The notes below the pieces were generated by a model that worked only from the letters and a program-made list of their open reading frames with translations, was not told where the DNA came from and searched no databases. From Lachnospiraceae bacterium UBA4348 (GTDB taxonomy: Bacteria > Bacillota > Clostridia > Lachnospirales > Lachnospiraceae), in the NCBI GenBank assembly GCA_002394165.1, contig DGTA01000057.1, forward strand, positions 13,791 through 77,790: 64,000 nucleotides of DNA. The letters are read 5' to 3'. Of this stretch, positions 56,332 to 64,000 are shown piece by piece; within the stretch, counting starts at the first letter, position 1, and the number at the start of each line of letters is the position of its first letter. Made by a program: the position numbers and the translations under genes.

Positions 56332-57468
56332 ATGGAGAAAAAAACAGCACCTGCAGCACCTGCAGACAACCGCGATAAAGTGATCATCCGCACCAGCATC
56401 ATCGGAATACTGACCAATGTACTGCTGGCGGCCTTTAAGGCTGTGATCGGCATTATTTCCAACTCGATCGCGGTTACGCTGGACGCCGTTAATAATCTTT
56501 CTGACGCCCTCTCCTCGGTCATTACGATCATAGGGACGAAGCTGGCAGGGAGGCTGCCCGATAAGAAACATCCGCTCGGATACGGCCGGATCGAGTATCT
56601 GAGTGCCATGATCGTTTCGGGGATCGTTCTCTACGCAGGCATCACCTCCGCCGTGGAGTCTGTAAAAAAGATCATTCATCCGGAGAAACCGGACTACAGC
56701 ATCATTTCCCTTGTGATCATCGCGGTGGCAGTCATCGTGAAGATCCTTCTGGGCAGATATGTGAAAGCAAAAGGACAGCAGGTCAACTCCGGCTCGCTGG
56801 AAGCGTCCGGTTCCGATGCCATGTTTGATGCCATCCTTTCCGGATCGGTCCTGGTCTGCGCGATCATCTTCATGGTGAGCGGACTGTCCCTGGAGGCTTA
56901 TGTAGGTGTTGTCATCGCAGCTTTTATCATCAAGGCGGGCATCGAGATGATGATCGAAACGCTGAATGAGATCCTGGGCGTCAGGGCGGATAAAGAAACG
57001 ACGGACCGGATCAAAAAACTGCTCACCCAGGAACCGCAGGTCCGGGGCGCCTATGACCTGATCATGTACAACTATGGCCCGGATAAGGATCTTGCTTCCG
57101 TTCATCTTGAGCTGCCCGACACGATGACGGCGCGGGAGATCGATCAGCTGACCAGAAGGCTGGAAAGAAAAGTACAAAAGGAGACCGGCGTTATCCTGGT
57201 GGGTGTCGGCGTGTATTCCTACAATACCGGAAATGATGAGGCCGCCGTTATCCGGAGGAATGTCTATAAGCGCGTCATGGCACATGACTGGGCCGTTCAG
57301 GTTCACGGGTTCTATGTAGATACGGAAGCGAAGGAAATGACCTTTGATGTTGTTCTGAGCTTCGACATCAAGCCGTCAGAAGCGCTTCGGATCCTCTGTG
57401 AAGAGATCAGGGCAGACTATCCGGAATATACTGTCCAGATCGCACCGGACGTGGATGTTTCAGACTGA
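56332..57468 (+). CDS. Cation diffusion facilitator (CDF) family efflux protein
   Basis: GGAGAATCCGGA precedes the ATG at 56332. The 378-aa protein has the CDF helices with the zinc-site sequence SNSIAVTLDAVNNLSDALSS (residues 42-61, with Asp residues spaced DxxxNxSD), the companion GSDAMFDAILS (around 160-170), HPLGYGRIEYLS and a C-terminal ferredoxin-like domain. It exports divalent metals such as zinc, manganese or iron by proton exchange. It is longer than the typical 300 aa because of an extended C-terminus (about residues 280-378). Confidence 0.92.
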   Translation: MEKKTAPAAPADNRDKVIIRTSIIGILTNVLLAAFKAVIGIISNSIAVTLDAVNNLSDALSSVITIIGTKLAGRLPDKKHPLGYGRIEYLSAMIVSGIVLYAGITSAVESVKKIIHPEKPDYSIISLVIIAVAVIVKILLGRYVKAKGQQVNSGSLEASGSDAMFDAILSGSVLVCAIIFMVSGLSLEAYVGVVIAAFIIKAGIEMMIETLNEILGVRADKETTDRIKKLLTQEPQVRGAYDLIMYNYGPDKDLASVHLELPDTMTAREIDQLTRRLERKVQKETGVILVGVGVYSYNTGNDEAAVIRRNVYKRVMAHDWAVQVHGFYVDTEAKEMTFDVVLSFDIKPSEALRILCEEIRADYPEYTVQIAPDVDVSD

Positions 57469-57505
57469 AACGAGTGAGAAAGAAGAAGGAAAAAGGCATA
57501 CTGGT

Positions 57506-58426
57506 ATGGACTCAGAGTTAAAAGGTTTGATCAGGATATTTATCACCGGCTGCCTTTGGGGGACGATCGGCCTGTTTGTCAGGCTGATGGAGCTGCAGGG
57601 CTCGTCCTCATCGTATACAAGCTTTCTGAGATTGGTTTTCGGCTTCCTGCTTTTGGCGATCCTGACTTTTGCCCTTGACGGGCCGAAGGCCTTCCGGATC
57701 GGGCCGAGGACGCTTGTCTCCTGCATCCTGCTGGGGGTCGTCTGCCAGGGAATATTCAATATTTTGTACAGCACGTCCATCAGCATGAACGGGATGTCTG
57801 TCGGATCGGTTCTTTTATATACCGCCCCGGTCTTTACGGCTATTGCCTCCCGGCTGCTGTTTGGGGAAAAGCTGGATCATCTGAAGCGGATCGCCCTGCT
57901 TGTCAATGTGGCCGGGTGCATCCTTACTGCGACCGGCGGAGAATTCGGCGCGGCGGCGGTCGATCCGGCCGGCCTTCTGATCGGTATCGGCTCGGGATTT
58001 ACCTATGCCATGACCGCCGTTTTCGGAAAGATCGCGATGAGAGAAGAGGCTTCTCCGTTTGCCGTGGCTGCGTATAATCTGTTTTTTGGCTGCGCTTTTA
58101 TTGCTCTTGTGCGGAGTCCCTGGAAGAGTGTGGAAAGCCCGCTTGGCGTGCGGCTTCTCCTGCTGGGGCTGCTGTTTGGACTGATCGCAACGGCACTTGC
58201 TTATGCGTTGTATTTCAGCGGGCTTACAAAGGTCTCGCAGACCAGCAAAGTGCCGGTAGCGGCTTCGGTTGAACTAGTGGTCGCGGCGGTCATCGGTTTT
58301 ACAGTCTTTGATGAGAGCATCAATATGATCAGGATCATCGGGATCCTGCTGGTTCTTTTTTCCATTTTGATGTTCAGCAAAAAAGCCGGTGCTTCCGGAG
58401 ATGATACCGTAAAAAGTTCCGGCTGA
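57506..58426 (+). CDS. EamA/DMT-family transporter
   Basis: The ATG at 57506 gives 306 aa with ten membrane helices in two EamA repeats, for example IRIFITGCLWGTIGLFVRLM and KVPVAASVELVVAAVIGFTV (end of repeat two). Two LRLVFGFLLLAIL and ASVELVVAAVIG-type segments match the family. AAGGAAAAAGG lies about 9 bases upstream. It is a second exporter of the same family as 29430-30323 but shares little obvious sequence. The substrate is unknown. It starts 37 bases after the CDF gene. Confidence 0.92.
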   Translation: MDSELKGLIRIFITGCLWGTIGLFVRLMELQGSSSSYTSFLRLVFGFLLLAILTFALDGPKAFRIGPRTLVSCILLGVVCQGIFNILYSTSISMNGMSVGSVLLYTAPVFTAIASRLLFGEKLDHLKRIALLVNVAGCILTATGGEFGAAAVDPAGLLIGIGSGFTYAMTAVFGKIAMREEASPFAVAAYNLFFGCAFIALVRSPWKSVESPLGVRLLLLGLLFGLIATALAYALYFSGLTKVSQTSKVPVAASVELVVAAVIGFTVFDESINMIRIIGILLVLFSILMFSKKAGASGDDTVKSSG

Positions 58427-58450
58427 GAATATGACTGGAGACAGAGTACT

Positions 58451-59041
58451 ATGGTTAGAAAACTGAGCCTGCAGGAGATGCAGGACATTTATGAAAAGCA
58501 GATGAAAACCGACTTTCCTCCTGCTGAGATAAAGCCGTTTTCTGCTATCCGCTCGATGTGCGAACGCGGAGAATACACAGGACTGGGTATGCTGACAGAT
58601 GAAGGACGGCTGCTTGCCTACGCCTTTTTCGTACTCTGCCGGCCGGACGCTCAGGCTGTCCTCCTGGACTATTTTGCAGTGGACAAAGACCGGCGCGGAG
58701 AGGGGGTCGGCACATGCATGCTGCAGGAGATAAAAAAGATTTATTCGGATATACCGGTCCTGCTCGAATCGGAAGATCCGGACCATGCCTGCAATGAGGC
58801 GGACGTGAAAAAGCGGGAAAGGCGGCTGTCTTTTTATCACAGGAATAATGCGTTGGATACCGGAGTGCGTGCAAGGGTGTACGGGGTCGATTATGTAGTC
58901 CTTCAGCTTTCGCTTCCCGGGCAGGAGCCGGAGGAAGACTGCGCCAGAAAGGTGCTGGGAGAACTGTATCATACGATGTTCAGTCCGGAGCAGCTGGCGA
59001 CAAAAGTCGAGATTGATGGGAAACCAGCCTCTTGTGTATAA
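58451..59041 (+). CDS. GNAT-family N-acetyltransferase
   Basis: CTGGAGACAGAGTACT precedes the ATG. The 196-aa product has the acetyl-CoA signature FAVDKDRRGEGVGTCMLQEI (about residues 75-94) and the C-terminal strand VLLESEDPDHACNEADVKKR with RRLSFYHRNNALD, a pattern of small-molecule acetyltransferases. The role is unknown. It ends one base before the strong promoter of the small RNA locus at 59042. Confidence 0.88.
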   Translation: MVRKLSLQEMQDIYEKQMKTDFPPAEIKPFSAIRSMCERGEYTGLGMLTDEGRLLAYAFFVLCRPDAQAVLLDYFAVDKDRRGEGVGTCMLQEIKKIYSDIPVLLESEDPDHACNEADVKKRERRLSFYHRNNALDTGVRARVYGVDYVVLQLSLPGQEPEEDCARKVLGELYHTMFSPEQLATKVEIDGKPASCV

Positions 59042-59070
59042 TTGACATATTGTATATAGAATGATAAAAT
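59042..59070 (+). promoter_or_regulatory. Strong sigma-A promoter of the small-RNA/peptide locus
   Basis: TTGACA (59042-59047) and TAAAAT (59065-59070) are 17 bases apart, close to the consensus. Transcription should start near 59077, inside a GCCTCTATCC/GGATAGAGGC hairpin (59071-59098). The same hexamers and spacing appear on the opposite strand at 59338-59310. Confidence 0.85.
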
Positions 59071-59151
59071 GCCTCTATCCTCGAAAGGGGATAGAGGCAT
59101 CGTGTATTCGGTAGGCGGTTAGCTACACCACCTGAAAAGGAGGTGAAGCGA

Positions 59152-59229
59152 ATGCGGATTACAATACATCTTGGTAGTTTTACTATCACGGTTATCGTAA
59201 AAAACACTCACCGCCACTCTGCCAAGTGA
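59152..59229 (+). CDS. 25-residue peptide, candidate type I toxin
   Basis: AAGGAGGTG (59137-59145) lies 6 bases before the ATG. The peptide begins MRITIHLGSFTITVIVKNTH and ends RHSAK: a beta-strand-like hydrophobic core with alternating side chains and a basic end. The Shine-Dalgarno can pair with CACCT (59128-59132), which would hide it. The stop lies inside a hairpin (59207-59236). A plus-strand promoter drives it and an antisense transcript overlaps its 3' end. Small hydrophobic basic peptides encoded this way are typical of type I toxins acting on membranes. I know of no described family with this sequence. Confidence 0.6.
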   Translation: MRITIHLGSFTITVIVKNTHRHSAK

Positions 59230-59303
59230 CGGTGAGCTGTGATGAAAATCACGGTTTCTTGTTAACTTGAATGAGCTGACCGCTTACGCGATGTCTCTTT
59301 CTG
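59198..59303 (-). ncRNA. Candidate antisense RNA overlapping the peptide gene
   Basis: A minus-strand promoter (59338-59310) predicts a start near 59303. The RNA would run to the terminator hairpin at 59236-59207 and end in the T run at 59204-59199, giving about 105 bases. It is complementary to the end of the peptide ORF and its 3' region, so it could block or destabilise the mRNA. Start and end are inferred from the sequence. Confidence 0.6.
59207..59236 (-). terminator. Intrinsic terminator of the antisense RNA
   Basis: Minus strand: CTCACCG pairs with CGGTGAG and CACT with AGTG, the loop is TGGCAG, then TGTTTTTT follows. This is a complete intrinsic terminator on the minus strand. On the plus strand the same hairpin contains the stop codon; a second small hairpin (GTGAT-GAAA-ATCAC, 59239-59252) and TTTCTT follow for the sense RNA. 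Confidence 0.85.
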
Positions 59304-59309
59304 TTAATA

Positions 59310-59338
59310 ATTTTAAATGGTTATCAGCTGTTTGTCAA
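59310..59338 (-). promoter_or_regulatory. Strong sigma-A promoter of the antisense RNA
   Basis: On the minus strand TTGACA (59338-59333) and TAAAAT (59315-59310) have a 17-base spacer, an exact copy of the hexamers and spacing of the opposing promoter at 59042-59070. Confidence 0.85.
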
Positions 59339-59392
59339 ACAGTACTTTATGGCCAGGGGATTTGCACTGTGAGTCCTCTATCATTTAAACTA

Positions 59393-59401
59393 TGTTATAC
59401 T
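59393..59401 (+). promoter_or_regulatory. Extended -10 promoter for the GH9 gene
   Basis: TGTTATACT holds an extended -10 (TGn then TATACT). The -35 region is poor, consistent with an extended -10 promoter. The start would be about 27 bases before the ATG at 59436, with AAAGGAGAG between. Confidence 0.45.
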
Positions 59402-59435
59402 AAAGTAAATAAGGTATCGGAAAGGAGAGCTGGGC

Positions 59436-61589
59436 ATGATGAAATGGAGACATACGGCCATGGCGGCTTTTGTATGCGCAGCGGCTGTTATTGTGGGAGG
59501 CATGGCAGTCCGGGGAGCGGAAATCCCTGAGACCGGCCAGGTCCTGGTGGACATCCCATTTGATGACGGCGGGACCGGTGGTTTTGTCATTTACACCAAC
59601 GGCGGCAGCTGTGAGATCCTGAATGCGGATGGTGCGCTGGCGGTGGATATCACTGACTGCGGAAACCTGGATTATGCCAACCAGGTTTACTGGGACGGCT
59701 TTTCGCTGGTCAAAGACTGTGAGTATACCTACAGCTTTGATATTTCCTGCGACATCGAGCGCCCGGTGGAATACCGCCTCCAGCTCAACGGCGGGGATTA
59801 TCACGCCTATCTGGGCGAATGGATACCGGTTGGTCCGGAACAGCAGCATGTCAGCGTGGACTGGGTGATGTGGGATGAGACGGATCCGGCGCCCAGGATC
59901 GCCTTCAACATGGGAAAGACTCCGGACATGAATGAGGATCCCGGCCCGCACCGCATCCTCATCGACAATGTCCGCCTGGAAGTGAAGGACGCCTCCGGCG
60001 CGGCACCGGAAACGGAGGAGGAAGAGGCGGTGATCACGGTAGATCAGGTCGGGTACCGGCCGGGGGATGAAAAGGTATTCACAGCGCCGGAGAGCATTGG
60101 CGCAGGATCCTTTGCCGTGATTCGCGATGATACCGGAGAAACGGTTTTTGAAGGAGAGCTGGAGGAAACGGTCTTTGATGAGGCTTCCGGCTGCAGTGTC
60201 CGGACCGGTGACTTTAGCGGACTTACGGACTCCGGGATCTATCATATTGAGGTCAGCGGCGAAGCGGGCACCATTGCTTCGACATCGTTTGCGGTCAGTG
60301 AAGATGTCTATGACGATCTTCTGGATGCGGCGGCTAAAATGCTGACCATGCAGCGCTGCGGAACGGCCCTGCCTGAGGAGACGGCCGGTGAGTGGGCCCA
60401 TGATGAGTGCCATACCGGCGAGGCGCTGATCTTCGGAACGGATGAGAAAAAGGATGTGAGCGGCGGATGGCATGATGCCGGCGACTACGGCCGCTATGTG
60501 GTCCCCGGGGCCAAGACCGCAGCTGATCTTTTCATTGCGGCTTCGTTCGACGGGGAAGCGGCTCCGGCCCTGCTCGAAGAGGCCCTGTGGGAGCTTGACT
60601 GGATGCTGAAGATGCAGGACGAAGAGGGCGGCGTGTACCACAAGGTGACCTGCCGGAACTTCCCGGGCTCTGTGATGCCGGAGGAGGAGACGGACGAGCT
60701 GGTGCTCTCGCCGGTCTCAGCCGCAGCAACGGCGGATTTCGCCGCTGTGATGGCAAAAGCTTCCCGTGTGTATAAGGATCTGGATCCGGACTTTGCCGGG
60801 ACGGCGCTGGAAGCTGCAAAGAAAGCCTGGAGCTGGCTGGAGGCGCAGGATGAACTGACCGGTTTCCATAACCCGGCAGAGATCGTGACCGGCGAGTATC
60901 CGGATGAGGATCTGTCCGATGAATATCTCTGGGCAGCGGCAGAGCTCTGCCTGGCGGGAGAAAAACAGCTGGAGGATAACGTGAGGAAGGCCCTTGAGGA
61001 TCTTCCGGAAGATCCGGGACCGGTCCCGGGCCTTGGGTGGGACCGCATGACGACCTATGCCCTTGCCGATCTGGCCGGAGAGGATGCACCCGAGGATATA
61101 CAGAATCTTAGTCAGTCCATTCTGGCCGGTCAGGCTCAGGCGCTGCTGGAGCAGTGTGAAACGGAAGTCTATAAGACCGGCCTGGGAACTGATTTCCCGT
61201 GGGGATCGAATATGTCCGTGGCCAACAACGCGGTTTCGCTGATGCTGGCATCCCGGCTATCGGGTGATGAGAACTATGAGAAAACGGCGCAGCAGATGCT
61301 GCATTACCTGCTCGGATGCAACGGCATGGGCATGAGCTATGTCACCGGATTTGGCACCGTCTGCCCTCAGTCGCCGCATCACAGGCCGTCCCAGGCGGCC
61401 GGAAGCGCGGTGCCCGGCATGCTGGTGGGCGGACCGAACAGCCATCTGGAAGACCCCTATGCTCAGGGCGCGCTTTCCGGGAAGGCGCCGGCACTGTGTT
61501 ATGCCGACAATGATGCCAGTTATTCCACCAACGAAGTGGCCATCTACTGGAACAGCCCGCTGATCGCCCTGCTGTGTGCGCTGAGGTAA
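59436..61589 (+). CDS. Secreted glycoside hydrolase family 9 endoglucanase
   Basis: The ATG at 59436 (or 59439) starts a signal peptide ([20 protein letters not shown] then GGMAVRG). The 717 aa comprise a CBM4/9-like carbohydrate-binding domain (about 35-185), an immunoglobulin-like domain (about 200-290) and a catalytic (alpha/alpha)6 barrel (about 295-717). Motifs: [17 protein letters not shown] (catalytic Asp near 345), [11 protein letters not shown], and [16 protein letters not shown] with the acid Glu near residue 700. It cleaves beta-1,4-glucan outside the cell. No dockerin or surface anchor is seen. Confidence 0.93.
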   Translation: MMKWRHTAMAAFVCAAAVIVGGMAVRGAEIPETGQVLVDIPFDDGGTGGFVIYTNGGSCEILNADGALAVDITDCGNLDYANQVYWDGFSLVKDCEYTYSFDISCDIERPVEYRLQLNGGDYHAYLGEWIPVGPEQQHVSVDWVMWDETDPAPRIAFNMGKTPDMNEDPGPHRILIDNVRLEVKDASGAAPETEEEEAVITVDQVGYRPGDEKVFTAPESIGAGSFAVIRDDTGETVFEGELEETVFDEASGCSVRTGDFSGLTDSGIYHIEVSGEAGTIASTSFAVSEDVYDDLLDAAAKMLTMQRCGTALPEETAGEWAHDECHTGEALIFGTDEKKDVSGGWHDAGDYGRYVVPGAKTAADLFIAASFDGEAAPALLEEALWELDWMLKMQDEEGGVYHKVTCRNFPGSVMPEEETDELVLSPVSAAATADFAAVMAKASRVYKDLDPDFAGTALEAAKKAWSWLEAQDELTGFHNPAEIVTGEYPDEDLSDEYLWAAAELCLAGEKQLEDNVRKALEDLPEDPGPVPGLGWDRMTTYALADLAGEDAPEDIQNLSQSILAGQAQALLEQCETEVYKTGLGTDFPWGSNMSVANNAVSLMLASRLSGDENYEKTAQQMLHYLLGCNGMGMSYVTGFGTVCPQSPHHRPSQAAGSAVPGMLVGGPNSHLEDPYAQGALSGKAPALCYADNDASYSTNEVAIYWNSPLIALLCALR

Positions 61590-61611
61590 CGGAGTAAAAG
61601 GGAGGTGTCTG

Positions 61612-62997
61612 ATGTCGATCCTGGCAGCTTTTATGGTGCCCCATCCGCCCATGATCGTCCCGGAGGTGGGACGCGGATCGGAGGCGCAGATCGCAGAAAC
61701 AACGCACGCTTATGTGCAGGCGGCGAAGGAGATCGCGGCGCTCAAGCCGGAGACGATCATCATCACCAGTCCGCACAGTGTGCTGTATTCCGACTATTTT
61801 CATATCTCGCCCGGACGAGGCGCGAAGGGATCTTTCGCGGAGTTCGGTGCGCCGCAGGTTTCTTTTAATGAAACGTATGATGAGGATCTTATAAACGAGA
61901 TCTGCCTGCTGGCTGCGGAAAGGCAGTTCCCCGCCGGTACGCTCGGAGAGCGCTCGGCCAGGCTGGATCACGGGTGCATGGTGCCGCTGTATTTTATACG
62001 CCGGCAGTATACCGGCTTTAAGGTCCTCCGGACAGGGCTTTCCGGCCTGCCGCTCACGGATCACTATGTATTTGGGCAGATGATCCGGGAGGCAGCGGAA
62101 AAGACCGGAAGGAGAGTTGTCCTTGTGGCCAGCGGGGATCTCTCCCATAAGCTCCAGGATTACGGTCCGTACGGATTTGCCCCGGAGGGCCCGGCCTACG
62201 ATGAGCGGATCATGGATGTATGCTCGCGCGCAGCATTCGGGGAGCTCCTTGATTTTGACGAGACTTTCTGCGAAAAAGCGGCGGAGTGCGGCCACCGGTC
62301 CTTTGTGATCATGGCCGGTGCCCTGGACGGAACGTCGGTGAAGGCGAAGGCCCTTTCTCACCAGGATGTGACCGGCGTCGGCTATGGGATCTGTACGTTC
62401 TATCCGCAGGGGCCGGACGGGGAGCGGCATTTTCTCGCATCCTATCTTCAGAAGCTGGAGAAACAGATCAATGAACAGCGGGAAAGATCGGATGCGTATG
62501 TGAAGCTGGCGCGCCGTTCGCTTGAGACGTATATCCGCACAGGCCGAACCATCAGCGTGCCCGATGACCTGCCGGAAGAGATGCTGAAGATGCGCGCCGG
62601 CGCTTTTGTATCGCTGCATAAGCACGGGAAGCTGCGCGGATGCATTGGGACGATCGCACCGACCGCGAAAAACGTGGCGCAGGAGATCATACGGAATGCG
62701 GTGAGCGCGGCGACGCAGGACCCGCGGTTCGATCCGGTCACGGAGGATGAGCTTGTGTGGCTGGAGATCAGCGTGGATGTGCTCGGAAAGCCCGAGAAGA
62801 TCAGCTCGTCCTCCGAGCTGGATGTCAGGCGTTACGGAGTGATCGTCAGCTGCGGGCATCGAAGGGGCCTTCTGCTTCCGGACCTGGAGGGGGTGGATAC
62901 ACCTGAGCAGCAGGTGGACATCGCCCGGCAGAAGGGCGGGATCCGGAAAGGAGAGCCAGTTACGCTGGAGAGGTTCGAAGTGATCCGCCACGTATAG
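61612..62997 (+). CDS. AmmeMemoRadiSam system fusion: LigB-like plus AMMECR1 domain
   Basis: GGGAGGTGTCTG precedes the ATG. The 461-aa product joins two domains. Residues 1-270 resemble class III extradiol dioxygenases (LigB): [43 protein letters not shown] and [12 protein letters not shown], which supply candidate metal His residues. Residues 285-461 are an AMMECR1 domain: [36 protein letters not shown] and [20 protein letters not shown]. Such proteins are encoded next to a radical SAM enzyme as the AmmeMemoRadiSam system, whose chemistry is not established. The radical SAM gene follows. Confidence 0.92.
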   Translation: MSILAAFMVPHPPMIVPEVGRGSEAQIAETTHAYVQAAKEIAALKPETIIITSPHSVLYSDYFHISPGRGAKGSFAEFGAPQVSFNETYDEDLINEICLLAAERQFPAGTLGERSARLDHGCMVPLYFIRRQYTGFKVLRTGLSGLPLTDHYVFGQMIREAAEKTGRRVVLVASGDLSHKLQDYGPYGFAPEGPAYDERIMDVCSRAAFGELLDFDETFCEKAAECGHRSFVIMAGALDGTSVKAKALSHQDVTGVGYGICTFYPQGPDGERHFLASYLQKLEKQINEQRERSDAYVKLARRSLETYIRTGRTISVPDDLPEEMLKMRAGAFVSLHKHGKLRGCIGTIAPTAKNVAQEIIRNAVSAATQDPRFDPVTEDELVWLEISVDVLGKPEKISSSSELDVRRYGVIVSCGHRRGLLLPDLEGVDTPEQQVDIARQKGGIRKGEPVTLERFEVIRHV

Positions 62998-63061
62998 TTT
63001 TGACTGGCTGCAGGCTAAGTGCCGGTTTTGGAACGGCACAGAGCAGAAAGGGAGGTGCACG

Positions 63062-63922
63062 ATGGCTGTCTGCGGGGTGTGTTTCAGGCACTGTCACCTG
63101 GGGGAAGGGGAGACCGGTTTCTGCGGAGCACGAACGTGCAGGGAGGGAGCCGTCACCGCTGCAAATTACGGTCGCATCACATCGATGGCACTCGATCCGA
63201 TCGAAAAGAAACCCCTGGCGCGCTTCCATCCCGGAAGCCTGATATTATCCGTCGGAAGCTATGGATGCAACCTGCGCTGTCCCTTCTGCCAGAACCATGA
63301 GATCTCCTGGTCAGAGGAGGCATTTGCCTTTGCCGGCCGGGCGGAGGAAGTATCGCCCAGAGATCTGGCCCTGACGGCATATCATTATGTGGATCGGGGA
63401 AATATCGGCGTTGCCTTCACCTACAACGAGCCTTTGATCGGATATGAATATGTGCGGGACAGTGCAAAGATCGTCCATCAGATGGGAATGAAGAATGTGC
63501 TCGTCACGAACGGGACGGCATCCCTGTCCGTGCTCGGCGAACTGGAGGGTCTGATCGATGCGATGAATATCGATCTGAAGGGCTTTACCGACAGCTATTA
63601 CCGGAAGGTGCTGGGGGGCGACCGGCAGATGACGATGGCCTTTATCGAGCGGGCTGTGCAGGTCGCCCACGTAGAGCTCACGACACTCATCGTACCGGGA
63701 GAGAACGACGATCCGGAAGAGATCAGCGCTCTTGCCAAGTGGATCGCTTTTTTGAGGGACAGTCACGGAAACGTGACCGGTCAGGAGATCCCGCTGCATA
63801 TCTCGCGCTTTTTCCCGAGCTTCCATATGCGGGACAGGAAGGCGACCGATGTGGATAAGGTGTACCACCTGGCGGATGTCGCGCGGCGGCACCTGAAATA
63901 CGTATATACAGGGAATTGCTAG
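63062..63922 (+). CDS. AmmeMemoRadiSam radical SAM enzyme
   Basis: AAAGGGAGGTGCACG precedes the ATG. The 286-aa protein starts with Cys pairs CGVCFRHC (residues 4-11) and CGARTC (21-26), then the radical SAM cluster motif YGCNLRCPFCQN (68-78, Cys69, 73 and 76) and GVAFTYNEPLIGYEYV. It resembles pyruvate formate-lyase-activating-enzyme-like AmrS. The C-terminus ends YTGNC, a motif of this family. It is encoded 64 bases after its partner, so they should be co-transcribed. The substrate is unknown. Confidence 0.93.
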   Translation: MAVCGVCFRHCHLGEGETGFCGARTCREGAVTAANYGRITSMALDPIEKKPLARFHPGSLILSVGSYGCNLRCPFCQNHEISWSEEAFAFAGRAEEVSPRDLALTAYHYVDRGNIGVAFTYNEPLIGYEYVRDSAKIVHQMGMKNVLVTNGTASLSVLGELEGLIDAMNIDLKGFTDSYYRKVLGGDRQMTMAFIERAVQVAHVELTTLIVPGENDDPEEISALAKWIAFLRDSHGNVTGQEIPLHISRFFPSFHMRDRKATDVDKVYHLADVARRHLKYVYTGNC

Positions 63923-63929
63923 GAAAAAC

Positions 63930-63960
63930 AGGGGGAGACAGTGAGTCACTGTCTCCCCCT
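63930..63960. repeat. Perfect palindrome, family C-like, likely terminator
   Basis: AGGGGGAGACAGTGA, a central G, then TCACTGTCTCCCCCT form a perfect 15-base inverted repeat 7 bases after the radical SAM stop. The arm GAGACAGTGAGTCA also appears at 34443-34456, linking it to family C. No T run follows. Confidence 0.75.
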
Positions 63961-64000
63961 GCTGCGCAACTAAACAAATCTGGCGTTGCGAAGTAGTAGA

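Noticed and set aside
55789..57306. A 505-codon minus-strand frame
   Set aside because: It covers the reverse of the nuclease-like and CDF genes and has low-complexity composition typical of antisense frames.
59341..59400. A tRNA-like look near ATTTGCACTGTGAGTCCTCTA
   Set aside because: No acceptor stem, anticodon arm or T-loop consensus can be built from it.
61342..63060. A 572-codon minus-strand frame
   Set aside because: It is opposite the GH9 end and the AmmeMemoRadiSam fusion, has no ribosome-binding site and shows no recognisable motif.
1..64000. CRISPR array, rRNA, tRNA, prophage or complete transposon
   Set aside because: No regularly spaced direct repeats, no rRNA or tRNA signatures and no intact transposase, integrase or phage structural genes are seen. 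Only an IS fragment is present.

Overview
The window is a compact, GC-rich stretch of bacterial chromosome that fits an anaerobic, saccharolytic clostridial organism, most likely a Lachnospiraceae-type gut or rumen Firmicute. This is inferred from gene content and ribosome-binding sites. Evidence includes AGGAGG-type Shine-Dalgarno sites almost everywhere, a group-B [FeFe] hydrogenase, BspA-like leucine-rich repeats, DUF6472 and DUF1848 proteins, GH9, GH3 and GH32 glycosidases, and many secreted proteins. I see no rRNA, tRNA, CRISPR array or intact insertion sequence.

Layout. 1-8.8 kb: a secreted protein, an S41-like peptidase, an HTH plus nuclease-fold protein, a Gfo/Idh/MocA oxidoreductase, a phosphodiesterase and a two-gene ABC transporter. 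8.8-10.2 kb: a 55-residue peptide followed by a terminator and a radical SAM/SPASM enzyme, a candidate RiPP unit. 10.3-13 kb: an AI-2E-type permease, a peptidoglycan-binding protein, a double-glycine-leader SH3 protein and a 33-residue protein. 13-23 kb: hydrolase, ADP-ribosylglycohydrolase, [FeFe] hydrogenase, a decayed metallo-beta-lactamase-fold gene, TtcA-like and LarE sulfur-transfer enzymes, small housekeeping genes and a domain-permuted GH3 glucosidase. 23-36 kb: FAD oxidoreductase, cardiolipin synthase, DUF1848, acetyltransferase, nucleoside-permease-family protein, a second double-glycine SH3 protein, a DMT exporter, a nitroreductase, a fused ABC/FtsX exporter and a HAD protein.

36.2-43.9 kb looks rearranged. 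It holds an IS1182-like transposase tail that has cut off a ROK kinase gene, then an apparently intact fructoside-type locus (LacI regulator, GH32 enzyme, binding protein, two permeases), then an alcohol dehydrogenase head joined to an aldo/keto reductase tail. 43.9-47.2 kb: a DUF554 protein and a molybdopterin operon (moaC, moaA, MOSC-MogA fusion). 47.2-58 kb: a frameshifted PepSY-like remnant, a two-esterase-domain secreted protein, an amidohydrolase, a C39-like secreted protein, a truncated isomerase and assorted membrane proteins. 59-64 kb: a tiny locus with two face-to-face consensus promoters, a GH9 cellulase and an AmmeMemoRadiSam pair.

The best candidate for an undescribed system is 59042-59338. 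A near-consensus promoter drives a structured RNA with a 25-codon ORF, while an identical promoter on the other strand drives a short antisense RNA that ends in a perfect terminator inside the 3' end of the ORF. This is the architecture of a type I toxin-antitoxin module. Other notable signals are the RiPP pair, the two double-glycine SH3 paralogues 17 kb apart, and three families of short palindromic repeats, two copies of which have been read into as the C-terminal codons of neighbouring genes.
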